From Caldifarciminota bacterium (GTDB lineage: Bacteria; Hydrothermota; UBA3072; B12-G15), in assembly GCA_021163525.1 (NCBI GenBank), contig JAGGTX010000242.1:1-22781 (forward strand): a stretch of 22,781 nt of DNA, read 5' to 3'. The notes beneath the pieces were generated by a model that searched no databases, had not been told where the DNA came from, and saw only the letters and a program-made list of their open reading frames with translations. A program made the translations under genes and the position numbers. Below, piece after piece: positions 1 to 7,503 of this stretch (position 1 is the first letter of the stretch; the number at the start of each line of letters is the position of its first letter).

Positions 1-640
1 ACCTGAATGCCTCAATCAACCTGTGAAGCCCCTTTCTCCTGTCAAGCCTTCCCACAAACAGAACAGTTTTGCTGTCCAGCATCCATTGGATTTTCTTCCC
101 TTCTGGTGTGAACCTCTCTGTATCCACAGCGTTCGGGACTATCACATAATCTCCGGGAACGAACCTTTTATTGGTCTCCTCCGCATATCTTGATACAGCA
201 ATCTTCACATCAATCTTCTCATTCACCCCTGAAAACATACTTCTGTAAATGGTATCTATCACAGGGAAACCCCTGTCTGAATATGTATGGAATGTGGCAA
301 CAACAGGTGATTTTGCATACTTGACAGCAAAAAAGGAGAGGTCAGGGAAGATCGGGCCATTTGTGTGGACAATCTGGTATCCACCCTGTTCCATCAGTCT
401 CTTCATCTTTGAGGGCACATCCATACCAATGGGTAGTGTGGCAAATGAACCAAGGCCAGGAATCCTGTGAACCCTTCCAATCCTTATTGCAGGATAGAGT
501 TTATCCTCTGCTCCATAACTCCCGGTGATGATATCCACAGAGTGCCCTTTCCTCTTCAGCCATGTGGCAAGCCCATGTGCATACTCTGTCACACCTGAAA
601 AGTAAGGGTAGTATGCATCGGATACAACGGCAATTCTCAT
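1..640 (-). CDS. GT4-family glycosyltransferase, N-terminal part (truncated by window edge)
   Basis: The frame is open from the ATG at 640 to the left edge (213 codons, no stop), so the C-terminal half is missing. The protein begins MRIAVVSDAYYPYFSGVTEY, the N-terminal Rossmann strand and Gly-rich loop of GT-B glycosyltransferases of family 4. Later it has HTNGPIFPDLSFF, FHTYSDRG and PNAVDTERF, and near the edge VGRLDRRKGL, the start of the donor-binding Glycos_transf_1 domain. Such enzymes transfer a sugar from a nucleotide-sugar to a lipid or glycan acceptor on the cytoplasmic face of the membrane. The overall look resembles the PimA/PimB-like mannosyltransferase group, but the substrate cannot be told from this half. 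No Shine-Dalgarno precedes the start; a promoter abuts the ATG (647-676), so the message is probably leaderless. Confidence 0.93.
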   Translation of the reverse strand, partial: MRIAVVSDAYYPYFSGVTEYAHGLATWLKRKGHSVDIITGSYGAEDKLYPAIRIGRVHRIPGLGSFATLPIGMDVPSKMKRLMEQGGYQIVHTNGPIFPDLSFFAVKYAKSPVVATFHTYSDRGFPVIDTIYRSMFSGVNEKIDVKIAVSRYAEETNKRFVPGDYVIVPNAVDTERFTPEGKKIQWMLDSKTVLFVGRLDRRKGLHRLIEAFR

Positions 641-646
641 AGGAGA

Positions 647-676
647 ATATTATCCCCTGAAAAATACCCATGTCAA
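647..676 (-). promoter_or_regulatory. Sigma70-type promoter for the glycosyltransferase, leaderless arrangement
   Basis: Read on the minus strand: TTGACA (676-671), then either GATAAT (16-bp spacer, 8 bp before the ATG) or TAATAT (18-bp spacer, 6 bp before the ATG at 640). A start site 6-8 bp downstream of the -10 box falls at or next to the ATG, leaving no room for a ribosome binding site. Confidence 0.65.
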
Positions 677-746
677 GGGGCCATGGATTCCCAAAACCCT
701 TTCTTTCTCAATGTGATATTTCTAAATAGTAATCACAAAAATGAAT

Positions 747-775
747 TTGACTTTTTGCTCTCTTTATGGTATATA
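747..775 (+). promoter_or_regulatory. Sigma70-type promoter for the pruA transcript
   Basis: TTGACT at 747-752, a 17-bp spacer and TATATA at 770-775 (TATATT at 772-777 is an alternative). Predicted transcription start is near 782-785, about 265 nt upstream of the pruA ATG. Unlike the other promoters here it does not abut a start codon, and pruA has its own Shine-Dalgarno. Confidence 0.5.
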
Positions 776-777
776 TT

Positions 778-1050
778 AAAAGGATTGAATGCCAGAACAG
801 GTTTGGTTGAGGCACGCCATATGGAAAGAGACTTTGGATATGTAAATATCTACGAAGAGCATAAAAGGACTGCTTTTTTAAGTGTCAAAAAATGCGCCCT
901 TCCCATTCTCTCGGGTAACAAGGGTTTTAAAGAGCAATCATTGGCCAGCGGAGGGGGAGTGATGTCACCCAACGCATATACAGGTTCTAATAGAAAAACC
1001 TTTTTATGCAATAGTAAAATTATAACAAATTCAACATAGGAGGTGAATGG
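778..1050 (+). promoter_or_regulatory. Long 5' leader of pruA, possible cis-regulatory RNA
   Basis: About 270 nt separate the predicted start site from pruA. The leader contains an 18-codon frame at 789-845 (starts MPEQVW, two Trp codons) and a small GATAT/ATATC inverted repeat near 837-853. It also has a weak terminator-like hairpin, AGGTT at 982-986 against AACCT at 997-1001, followed by five T. The latter could serve as an attenuator or end a small RNA. None of this matches a riboswitch consensus I know; the assignment is inference from length and structure only. Confidence 0.3.
1038..1045 (+). promoter_or_regulatory. Ribosome binding site of pruA
   Basis: AGGAGGTG ends 5 nt before the ATG at 1051 and fixes this start. 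A second ATG at 1047 is out of frame. This is the only promoter-proximal gene in the window with a near-perfect Shine-Dalgarno. Confidence 0.85.
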
Positions 1051-2685
1051 ATGGGAAATGGTATATTTAAACTTGAAAAGCCCAAAAACGAGCCTGTTCT
1101 TTCTTATGCTCCGGGCAGTAAAGAAAAAAAAGAACTCAAAGAAAAACTGAAAGTGCTGAAGTCTCAGGTTATTGATATTCCCCTTATTATTGGTGGTAAA
1201 GAGATAAGGACAGGAGATACTGGAGATTGCATAATTCCTCACGAACATGGGACGAAGATTGGTGTATATCATAAGGCAGGGGAGAAGGAAGTGGAGATGG
1301 CCATAGAGGCCGCAAAAAAAACGTATAAGGAATGGAGCCAGATACCGTGGGAACACAGGGCATCCATATTTATGCGTGCGGCTGAACTGCTTTCAACCTC
1401 ATGGAGAAGCACCCTGAATGCAGCATGTATGCATTGCCAGAGCAAAACCGTCTTCCAGGCAGAGATTGATTCTGCATGTGAACTTATAGACTTTTTTAGA
1501 TTTAACACTTACTATATGAGAAAGATCTATGAAGACCAGCCAGACTCTGTTATGCCAGCATACAACAGGGTTGAATACAGACCGCTTGAAGGTTTTGTAT
1601 TCGCCGTAACACCCTTTAATTTTGCCTCCATTGCTGGTAATCTTCCATCCTCACCCGCAATGATGGGAAATGTGGTTCTATGGAAGCCTGCATCAAGCGC
1701 AGTATATACCGCATACTGGATAATGAAACTCTTTCAGGAGGCAGGCCTTCCTGATGGTGTGATAAACTTTATTCCTGGTTCGGGGAGTAAACTTGGTGAT
1801 ATGATACTCAGACATCCTGAACTTGCGGGAATACACTTCACGGGTTCCACAAATACCTTCCAGACCATGTGGAGGGTGGTAGGTGAGAATATAAAGAATT
1901 ACAAGAGTTATCCAAGGATAGTGGGTGAAACAGGTGGAAAAGACTTCATTGTGGTTCATCCCAGTGCCAACAGGAAGGCAACCCTCACAGCAATCATAAG
2001 GGGCGCCTTTGAATACCAGGGACAGAAGTGCTCTGCAGCATCAAGGGTTTACCTGCCCGAGTCCTGGTGGAACAGTCCATTCAAGGATGAACTTGTTCAG
2101 GAAACAGAGAATATAAAGATGGGTTCACCAGAAGATTTCACAAACTTCATGACCGCAGTTATAGATAAACCAGCCTTTGACTCAATCGTCTCCTACATAG
2201 AATATGCAAAATCTTCAAGCGAGGCCGAGGTCGTTGCAGGTGGTGAGTATGATGATTCAAAGGGCTACTTCATAAGACCCACAATCATTCTTACAACAAA
2301 TCCAAAGTTCAAGACCATGGTTGAAGAAATATTCGGGCCAGTTGTAACTATATATGTTTATAAAGACAACGAGTATGAGCAGGTGCTCAATCTCTGTAAT
2401 GAGACATCACCATATGGGCTAACAGGCTCAATCTTTGCACTTGATAGAAAGGCAATAATTCTTGCAGAAAAAATACTCACCCATGCAGCAGGTAACTTCT
2501 ACATCAACGACAAACCAACAGGCGCGGTTGTAGGTCAGCAACCATTTGGTGGAACCAGGGCCTCAGGCACCAATGATAAGGCGGGGAGTTATCTCAACCT
2601 GATAAGATGGACATCACCCAGGGCAATCAAGGAAAATCTTAATCCACCAGAGGACTATAGGTATCCATTTATGAAGGAGGCTTAG
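1051..2685 (+). CDS. pruA: L-glutamate gamma-semialdehyde (1-pyrroline-5-carboxylate) dehydrogenase
   Basis: At 544 aa it matches the length and pattern of the stand-alone group-2 P5C dehydrogenases (the family that includes human ALDH4A1). It oxidises glutamate semialdehyde to glutamate with NAD+, the second step of proline catabolism, in the cytoplasm. Diagnostic features are the oxyanion Asn in TPFNFASIAGN (N190), the cofactor-binding segment FTGSTNTF (263-270), the general base E293 in VGETGGKDF, and the catalytic C327 in EYQGQKCSAASR. The EIFGPVV motif lies further on, and the C-terminus carries QQPFGGTRASGTNDKAG, typical of this family. No proline dehydrogenase gene lies beside it. The gene has its own promoter, leader and Shine-Dalgarno. 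Its stop codon overlaps the tamB stop codon on the other strand by two bases. Confidence 0.96.
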   Translation: MGNGIFKLEKPKNEPVLSYAPGSKEKKELKEKLKVLKSQVIDIPLIIGGKEIRTGDTGDCIIPHEHGTKIGVYHKAGEKEVEMAIEAAKKTYKEWSQIPWEHRASIFMRAAELLSTSWRSTLNAACMHCQSKTVFQAEIDSACELIDFFRFNTYYMRKIYEDQPDSVMPAYNRVEYRPLEGFVFAVTPFNFASIAGNLPSSPAMMGNVVLWKPASSAVYTAYWIMKLFQEAGLPDGVINFIPGSGSKLGDMILRHPELAGIHFTGSTNTFQTMWRVVGENIKNYKSYPRIVGETGGKDFIVVHPSANRKATLTAIIRGAFEYQGQKCSAASRVYLPESWWNSPFKDELVQETENIKMGSPEDFTNFMTAVIDKPAFDSIVSYIEYAKSSSEAEVVAGGEYDDSKGYFIRPTIILTTNPKFKTMVEEIFGPVVTIYVYKDNEYEQVLNLCNETSPYGLTGSIFALDRKAIILAEKILTHAAGNFYINDKPTGAVVGQQPFGGTRASGTNDKAGSYLNLIRWTSPRAIKENLNPPEDYRYPFMKEA

Positions 2686-5600
2686 TACCGGAACACAAAT
2701 TTAAGGAGAACCTTTCTGCTCCCAAACTTATCTTCCTCTGCTGAAATCATGCCCCAGGGAGCAAACTTATAGTCTGCCTGATACTCAAGCCTGAGCCGGG
2801 GGAACACCTCTGTTCCTACCCTTATGTACAGGTTTCTGGATATGTATTTCCCGACAACCAGTTTATATGCCCTTCCCTTTTCAACCTGTGCAATATCAAA
2901 CCCAAACCTTTTCTTGAATTCCTGTGCCAGTTTTAACCTTGCCCAGTAGTCAAATGCCCTGAAGGCTGAGGAAGAAATTGCGTCTTCAACCTTACTCACA
3001 GAAACCAGGTCCTCCCATTCCAGATTTAGTCCAAGTAGAACGATAATTTCATTAAGGCTTCTTGGTGGCTTTGAGTAAATATTGAATTCAGGATTCCTCA
3101 TTGTGCCAGAAACATTCAGGAAAACAGAATCAGTCTGGGTTGGTGTTGTGTATGCAAGGAGGTTGATTTCAGGGTCAATAACAGCAGAACTCCTGAACAT
3201 AAATTTACCCTCTTTAATTGTAAAGTCTGTATAGAGATAATTAAACTTGCCCTGCTTCGTATCAAACTCACCCTGGAGTAGTATATCCCCCCTCTTATAC
3301 TGAAAGTTAACCTTACCACCCAGTTCAATATCTGCATTCTCATTCTTCAGCCAGATATTGTAGTTTGAGGCATCAATCCCCAGGTTTATAACAAGGTTTT
3401 TCGGTCTTTTAAGGTTTTCTTCCAGTTTCATTCTGAATGGCACCGTTATTGTAGCCTGGTCAATGGTGATACCCCCATCTATTTTTATATCCACACCCTT
3501 TCCCTTTATCTTGAAATCACCATTAAAAATGGTTGATACATAACCATAGGTGAATGGGGTATTCCTGAAACCCACAGAGATTGAATAGGCTTTTTCTTTT
3601 ATAAAGTAATTACCCTTTGAAGAAAATGTCCCATCACCTATATTCCCCTTGATGCTTTTTATATACACCCTGTTCCTCTTTAATTCCACACTTCCAAGAA
3701 TGTTCCTGAAAATTGTTCCTGTTGATGGTTCTACAAACAATCCATTTTTTATTCTCAGTTTCCCGAAGACTTCAGGCGAGTTTATGCTTCCATTCACCCT
3801 TATTGTCCCAGTTAACTGACAATCCCTTGTCTTAAATGCATCCTTGAGTAAGGTGAAAAGCCATGGACCAGCATCATTCAAATCAGCCAGGAAGGAAAGA
3901 TACCTGTGCCTGAAGGTATATGAGCCATTTATTAAAGACCTTGAGCCCCTTTCAAATATTGTAAGTTTATCAATGACCAATTTTTCCCTTGTTAATTTAC
4001 CCTTCAGTTTCAGGGAATCACCAATGGGGTATTCACTCCCAACCCCAACCCCATTGAGAAGGATGCTGAGAACAGGTTTTGCTGTGTTCCCGTGAATTCC
4101 AATTATTGCGTCAACCAGACCTTTAAGGTCAATTCCTCTAACCATACCTATCTTTTTCAGGTCAAGCCCGATGATTGAAATATTGCCGTTGATTGCTGAG
4201 GTTGTATCTATATCAACCATAATGCCAGCAGTAAACTTATCTCCATCTGTTATGGTAAAAGAGGAAAGTGACCATCCATTTTCTGTTTTTTTGAGAGTTG
4301 GTCTGGAGGAAAGGTATATTGAGTATTCTGGCATTGTCATATTAAATTTTTCAAATTTTACAGAAAAACAGGTTGTAGCATCCACCTCAAACACAGTGTT
4401 GGTCTTCCATCCCTTCCCCTTTGTGAAGCCCCTGAACCTTGCCTTCTTCCCGTTGAACGTCCCGGAATAATAAACAGCATCAAAACCAGTCCATGGAAGT
4501 TTCATATCCTGAAAAAATATGTCAAGTTCTCCCTGCGGCTTAAAAATTTCATTCATTTCAAAATTTCCACCAGCATACCTTGCACTATATTCACCAATTT
4601 CACCGTCCTCTATCCAGAATGAACCCGTTGCCCTTTTACCCGTTGCCTTCATCTCAAGTGATAGTCTCCCTTTAAATGGAACGATGTGTGAATAATGGAG
4701 TTTCTCAGTATTCAGGTTGTTTATATTCACAAAACCCTCAAGTGTCCGTTTCTTAAGAGAATAACTACCTTCCAGGGTTATATTACCATCCTGAGATAGG
4801 AGCAGGAATTTTCTTACTTTCAGTTTCTCTCCATCAAGCAAACCATCAAAGTAAATGGCATCGGATTTCAAGCGTGCAACATTGCCTTTCAGGTCACCTT
4901 TGAAAAGGTAGGCATGGCCCCTCTTACTAATGTTGACTTTCCCGGATAGAGAAGTAGGCGGGAAGGTTGTATGAATACGGCCAATGTCAAAGTTATCAAG
5001 ATTTAATTTTATTGAAAGGGTCTCCCTGTTGAGAATGCTTGCAGTAAAACCTTCTGATTCCAGATAAATAGAATCCGTTGTACCGGATACACTCACGGAA
5101 TCAATATAGTATCCCTCATAACACACCTGTTTGAGTTTCCCTTTAACTTTAAAATTTTTTCCTTTACCCTTTATGTTGAATAAACCTCTTCCACTTATCT
5201 CTTTTCCCAGAAATTTTCCAGGTATGGAGAGGTCCAGGTCAAGGAAAAATCCAAAACTATCATCCACTCCTCTGCCATGGGCAGAAGAATGGTTGAATCT
5301 TAAGGAATATATGTTGTAGTAGATTTTTGTTTTCCTCAATCCAATATCTGACCTGAATTCTAATATGGGTATCGAGTCAACCAGACCTGAAAAGGACTTG
5401 ATGCTTATATCCATTCTATTCCTCCCACCCCGAACACTTGCCCTTAAATCCCCCTGTATAAAATGATTTTTATATTCAATACTTGCATTATGGAGCATAA
5501 AATTTCTAATGTAAAATAAAGGAAATGTTCTTTCCTTCCTTTCTCCACCCTTTGAACCTGTAATTTTTATCCGTGCACCATCAATATATACACTCCTTAT

Positions 5601-5858
5601 CCTCCTGCTCAAAATTGCTGTGGGAAAGTAACTTATCAATATCTCCCTTGCGTCACCAAGCCCTTCTATATGTATATTTTTTAACCGCAGTTCACTCACA
5701 ACATTCCATTCCATCTTTTCAAAATGACTTCCTTCTGGCAGTGCCTCTGATATAGCACCTTCCAGCTTTCTAAACATAAACTTATATATTGTCGGTGATA
5801 GAAGGGTTATTGTAATTATCAGGAAGAGAATTACCAGTAGCCCTATCAGTCTTCCCAT
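2682..5858 (-). CDS. tamB: TamB-like (DUF490) translocation and assembly module protein
   Basis: 1058 aa. Residues 4-22 form an uncleaved hydrophobic anchor (LIGLLVILFLIITITLL). Then comes a long beta-rich, low-complexity body of the AsmA/TamB type and a C-terminal TamB domain, roughly residues 720-1058. The end has the family signature: PPRSLNEIIVLLGLN, then FDIAQVEKG, YKLVVGKYISRNLYIRVGTE and a final aromatic, LKFVFRY. TamB-type proteins bridge the inner and outer membranes. They act in lipid transport or outer-membrane protein assembly, so their presence implies a diderm cell. It is the last gene of the chemosensory operon and starts inside the preceding roadblock gene (13-bp overlap). The length is at the lower end for the family, which is often 1200-1500 aa. 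No tamA is visible. Function by homology only. Confidence 0.85.
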   Translation of the reverse strand: MGRLIGLLVILFLIITITLLSPTIYKFMFRKLEGAISEALPEGSHFEKMEWNVVSELRLKNIHIEGLGDAREILISYFPTAILSRRIRSVYIDGARIKITGSKGGERKERTFPLFYIRNFMLHNASIEYKNHFIQGDLRASVRGGRNRMDISIKSFSGLVDSIPILEFRSDIGLRKTKIYYNIYSLRFNHSSAHGRGVDDSFGFFLDLDLSIPGKFLGKEISGRGLFNIKGKGKNFKVKGKLKQVCYEGYYIDSVSVSGTTDSIYLESEGFTASILNRETLSIKLNLDNFDIGRIHTTFPPTSLSGKVNISKRGHAYLFKGDLKGNVARLKSDAIYFDGLLDGEKLKVRKFLLLSQDGNITLEGSYSLKKRTLEGFVNINNLNTEKLHYSHIVPFKGRLSLEMKATGKRATGSFWIEDGEIGEYSARYAGGNFEMNEIFKPQGELDIFFQDMKLPWTGFDAVYYSGTFNGKKARFRGFTKGKGWKTNTVFEVDATTCFSVKFEKFNMTMPEYSIYLSSRPTLKKTENGWSLSSFTITDGDKFTAGIMVDIDTTSAINGNISIIGLDLKKIGMVRGIDLKGLVDAIIGIHGNTAKPVLSILLNGVGVGSEYPIGDSLKLKGKLTREKLVIDKLTIFERGSRSLINGSYTFRHRYLSFLADLNDAGPWLFTLLKDAFKTRDCQLTGTIRVNGSINSPEVFGKLRIKNGLFVEPSTGTIFRNILGSVELKRNRVYIKSIKGNIGDGTFSSKGNYFIKEKAYSISVGFRNTPFTYGYVSTIFNGDFKIKGKGVDIKIDGGITIDQATITVPFRMKLEENLKRPKNLVINLGIDASNYNIWLKNENADIELGGKVNFQYKRGDILLQGEFDTKQGKFNYLYTDFTIKEGKFMFRSSAVIDPEINLLAYTTPTQTDSVFLNVSGTMRNPEFNIYSKPPRSLNEIIVLLGLNLEWEDLVSVSKVEDAISSSAFRAFDYWARLKLAQEFKKRFGFDIAQVEKGRAYKLVVGKYISRNLYIRVGTEVFPRLRLEYQADYKFAPWGMISAEEDKFGSRKVLLKFVFRY

Positions 5859-6331
5859 GTTTCCTCAAAGAATTTTGATATTAGTTTTGTAATCCCTTCT
5901 GTGTCTTCCTCAAATTTTTCAACCTTTGGTATTTGTACCTCCTCTGTGAGGATTTCAAAAAGTTTTTTACACGCAATCTTTGATTCAACCTTTATCACAC
6001 CAAGTATGGAGTTATCTTTGTACATTGTTGCAAAAACATAGGATTTACCAATGTATCTAAAATATACATTCCATTCTTTCCCTTCAAGTAAAAGCTCTGA
6101 AAGTTCCTCTTTTATAAGCCTTGCTATCTTTTCAGTTGCAGAGAATATACCTGAAAGAAGTGCTACTATTGAGAGAACCTTCAGGTCCCTTGTGAATCCC
6201 AGCTCACTAATGAGTTGTCCACTTCTGGAAACAAGGAAAACGCATCTTGCACCCGATGCCCTCAAAAACCCATTCATTATATCCTCTATTTTTTGGGATA
6301 TTTCAACCCCTAAAAGGATTTCCTCAGCCAC
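5846..6331 (-). CDS. Roadblock/LC7-domain protein with C-terminal extension
   Basis: 161 aa from a GTG start that overlaps the end of the preceding roadblock gene by 8 bp. The core, about residues 5-125, has the roadblock fold pattern: helix (SQKIEDIMNGFLRASGA), strand CVFLVSRSGQLISELG, the helix with VALLSGIFSATEKIARLI, strands YFRYIGKSYVFATMYKD and SILGVIKVESK, and a last helix. The RSGQLI element is the usual 'D/RxGxxI' turn. A short charged tail (about 126-161) follows. Bacterial roadblock proteins such as MglB bind and regulate Ras-like GTPases of the MglA type. No GTPase is present in the window, so the partner is unknown. It could instead dimerise with the two roadblock proteins encoded just upstream. 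Confidence 0.8.
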   Translation of the reverse strand: MAEEILLGVEISQKIEDIMNGFLRASGARCVFLVSRSGQLISELGFTRDLKVLSIVALLSGIFSATEKIARLIKEELSELLLEGKEWNVYFRYIGKSYVFATMYKDNSILGVIKVESKIACKKLFEILTEEVQIPKVEKFEEDTEGITKLISKFFEETWED

Positions 6332-6662
6332 TTAATATGCCCTGTATCCTCTCTGCAACCTTTCTCAAAATCTGTTTGACCTCTCCCAGATTTATATCAT
6401 TACCACCAATGACACCAAGGACAAAATCCTTTTTTATTATGAAAATAAGATATCCTTTCTCACCCTTGATAATAGAAAGGACATTCCTTTTTATACCTGT
6501 TTTATCCGCAACCTCTTTTGAGACTTTTGCAGTGAGTGCAGCAGCAGTTTCTTCATCAATTTCCTTTCTTGTTGCCGATTCAATGATAATACCATCAGTG
6601 GATGCAGCAATCACGCCATAAATATCATCCAGCTGGATTAAGGGTTCAAGTTCCTTTTTCAT
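6324..6662 (-). CDS. Small roadblock/LC7-domain protein
   Basis: 112 aa, nearly only a single roadblock domain. A first helix (ELEPLIQLDDIYGVIAAS) is followed by the TDGIIIESA turn, a helix rich in Ala and Glu (DEETAAALTAKVSKEVADK), strand KGEKGYLIFIIKKDFVLGVIG, and a closing helix (VKQILRKVAERIQGIL). Length and layout are those of free-standing MglB/LC7-type proteins. It starts 1 bp after the preceding gene's stop and overlaps the next gene by 8 bp, so translation is probably coupled. Role inferred: GTPase co-regulator or dimerisation module in the chemosensory operon. Confidence 0.82.
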   Translation of the reverse strand: MKKELEPLIQLDDIYGVIAASTDGIIIESATRKEIDEETAAALTAKVSKEVADKTGIKRNVLSIIKGEKGYLIFIIKKDFVLGVIGGNDINLGEVKQILRKVAERIQGILSG

Positions 6663-6663
6663 T

Positions 6664-7503
6664 CTAAACCCCCAGCATATTTCTCAGTTCATTCATAACA
6701 CCTTTTGCCTTCAAGAGAAGTAGACCTTCCTGAACCTCCTTTTTGCACATAACAGTGAGAACAATTGGTGGTGAGGCAAGGATCAGGACAACTCCCCTTG
6801 GAAATTCAAATATAATATAATCAAATCCACCCAGATTTAATCTCTCAAGTGTGCTTACAGTCTCTGTATAAATTGATGATAGGAGTGCCCCTGTACCTTC
6901 AGTATCTATATTAACCCTCACATTCTCCGCAATTAGAAGGCCTGTCTCATCTGATAGAATCATGCCAAGAACCTCATCAATTTCATATAAGCGAGAAAGC
7001 ACCCTTTTAATTGGGTCAACACCTGCCTCTTCTTCTACATTTTCTTCAACCTCTTTTTCAGGCACCTCAATCATTGTTTTTTCAACCATTTCAACCTTCT
7101 CTACCTGCTCCTCTTTTGTTTCTTCTGCAAGGGTTTTTTTCTCTTCAAGTTCCTCAAGTGGTATCACCTCTTCTTTTACCTCCACTGCCTCTGCAATCTC
7201 CTCCCTTATCCTGTCTGCTGTTTTTTCCTCCTCTATCAATTTCATATACTTTTGAAAACCCTTGTAATTTTTATCAACAGACAGGCCCTGTTGAAGAAGA
7301 ATTTTTGCTTTTGTCTCATTCCCTTTAAGGATATAAAGTTCTATCAATTTCTCAATTATCCTTGGTTCTTCAGGGTTCTCATTATACACACCTGAGAGAA
7401 GCTCAACTGCCTGGTCAAGCAAGTTGTTCTGAATGTAAAGATCAGCGAGTGAGATCATCACATCAATGGAGCCAGGAGCACTTTTCAGCCCATCATTATC
7501 CAA
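6664..7503 (-). CDS. TPR protein with Glu-rich linker and C-terminal roadblock domain
   Basis: The frame extends to an ATG at 7530 (288 aa), but I prefer the in-frame TTG at 7503 (279 aa). It is preceded by an AGGGAGG Shine-Dalgarno a few bases upstream, and it shortens the overlap with the preceding gene from 35 to 8 bp. Numbering from 7530: residues about 20-90 form two to three TPR units (SIDVMISLADLYIQNNLLDQ and the helices after it). Residues about 95-165 are a highly acidic, Glu-rich stretch, likely flexible or coiled. Residues about 170-288 form a roadblock/LC7 domain (YEIDEVLGMILSDETGLLIA, then GFDYIIFEFPRGVVLILASP and a C-terminal helix). The combination suggests a scaffold that carries a GTPase-regulatory or dimerisation module. 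First of three consecutive roadblock genes. Confidence 0.78.
   Translation of the reverse strand: MDNDGLKSAPGSIDVMISLADLYIQNNLLDQAVELLSGVYNENPEEPRIIEKLIELYILKGNETKAKILLQQGLSVDKNYKGFQKYMKLIEEEKTADRIREEIAEAVEVKEEVIPLEELEEKKTLAEETKEEQVEKVEMVEKTMIEVPEKEVEENVEEEAGVDPIKRVLSRLYEIDEVLGMILSDETGLLIAENVRVNIDTEGTGALLSSIYTETVSTLERLNLGGFDYIIFEFPRGVVLILASPPIVLTVMCKKEVQEGLLLLKAKGVMNELRNMLGV

Larger units (their letters stand above)
641..1050. other. Divergent intergenic region holding two promoters and the pruA leader
   Basis: 410 bp lie between the glycosyltransferase and pruA start codons. The region contains the minus-strand promoter at 647-676, the plus-strand promoter at 747-775, a transcribed leader of roughly 270 nt before pruA, a weak hairpin with a T run at 982-1005, and a strong Shine-Dalgarno at 1038-1045. 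I see no convincing protein-coding gene. The only open frames are a short low-quality one (683-1039) and an 18-codon frame (789-845). I do not recognise a known riboswitch family. Confidence 0.6.

Noticed and set aside
860..888. Minus-strand promoter-like pair TTGACA, 17 bp, TTTATG
   Set aside because: The -10 match is poor and no start codon with a plausible gene follows at the expected distance; the better glycosyltransferase promoter lies at 647-676.
982..1005. Rho-independent terminator
   Set aside because: Stem of only five base pairs with a 10-nt loop; too weak to call a terminator with confidence, so kept only as a possible attenuator.
683..1039. Open frame of 118 codons in the glycosyltransferase-pruA intergenic region
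   Set aside because: No ribosome binding site, its start lies upstream of the predicted promoter, composition looks random and no motif is recognisable. The region is better read as promoter and leader.
850..1356. Open frame of 168 codons on the minus strand
   Set aside because: Runs antisense through the well-supported pruA start and is rich in Phe/Leu/Cys runs typical of a shadow frame.
6962..7328. Ser/Phe-rich and Pro/Leu-rich plus-strand open frames
   Set aside because: They are antisense to the Glu-rich linker of the TPR-roadblock protein; GAA/GAG runs read backwards give long stop-free Ser/Phe/Leu frames.
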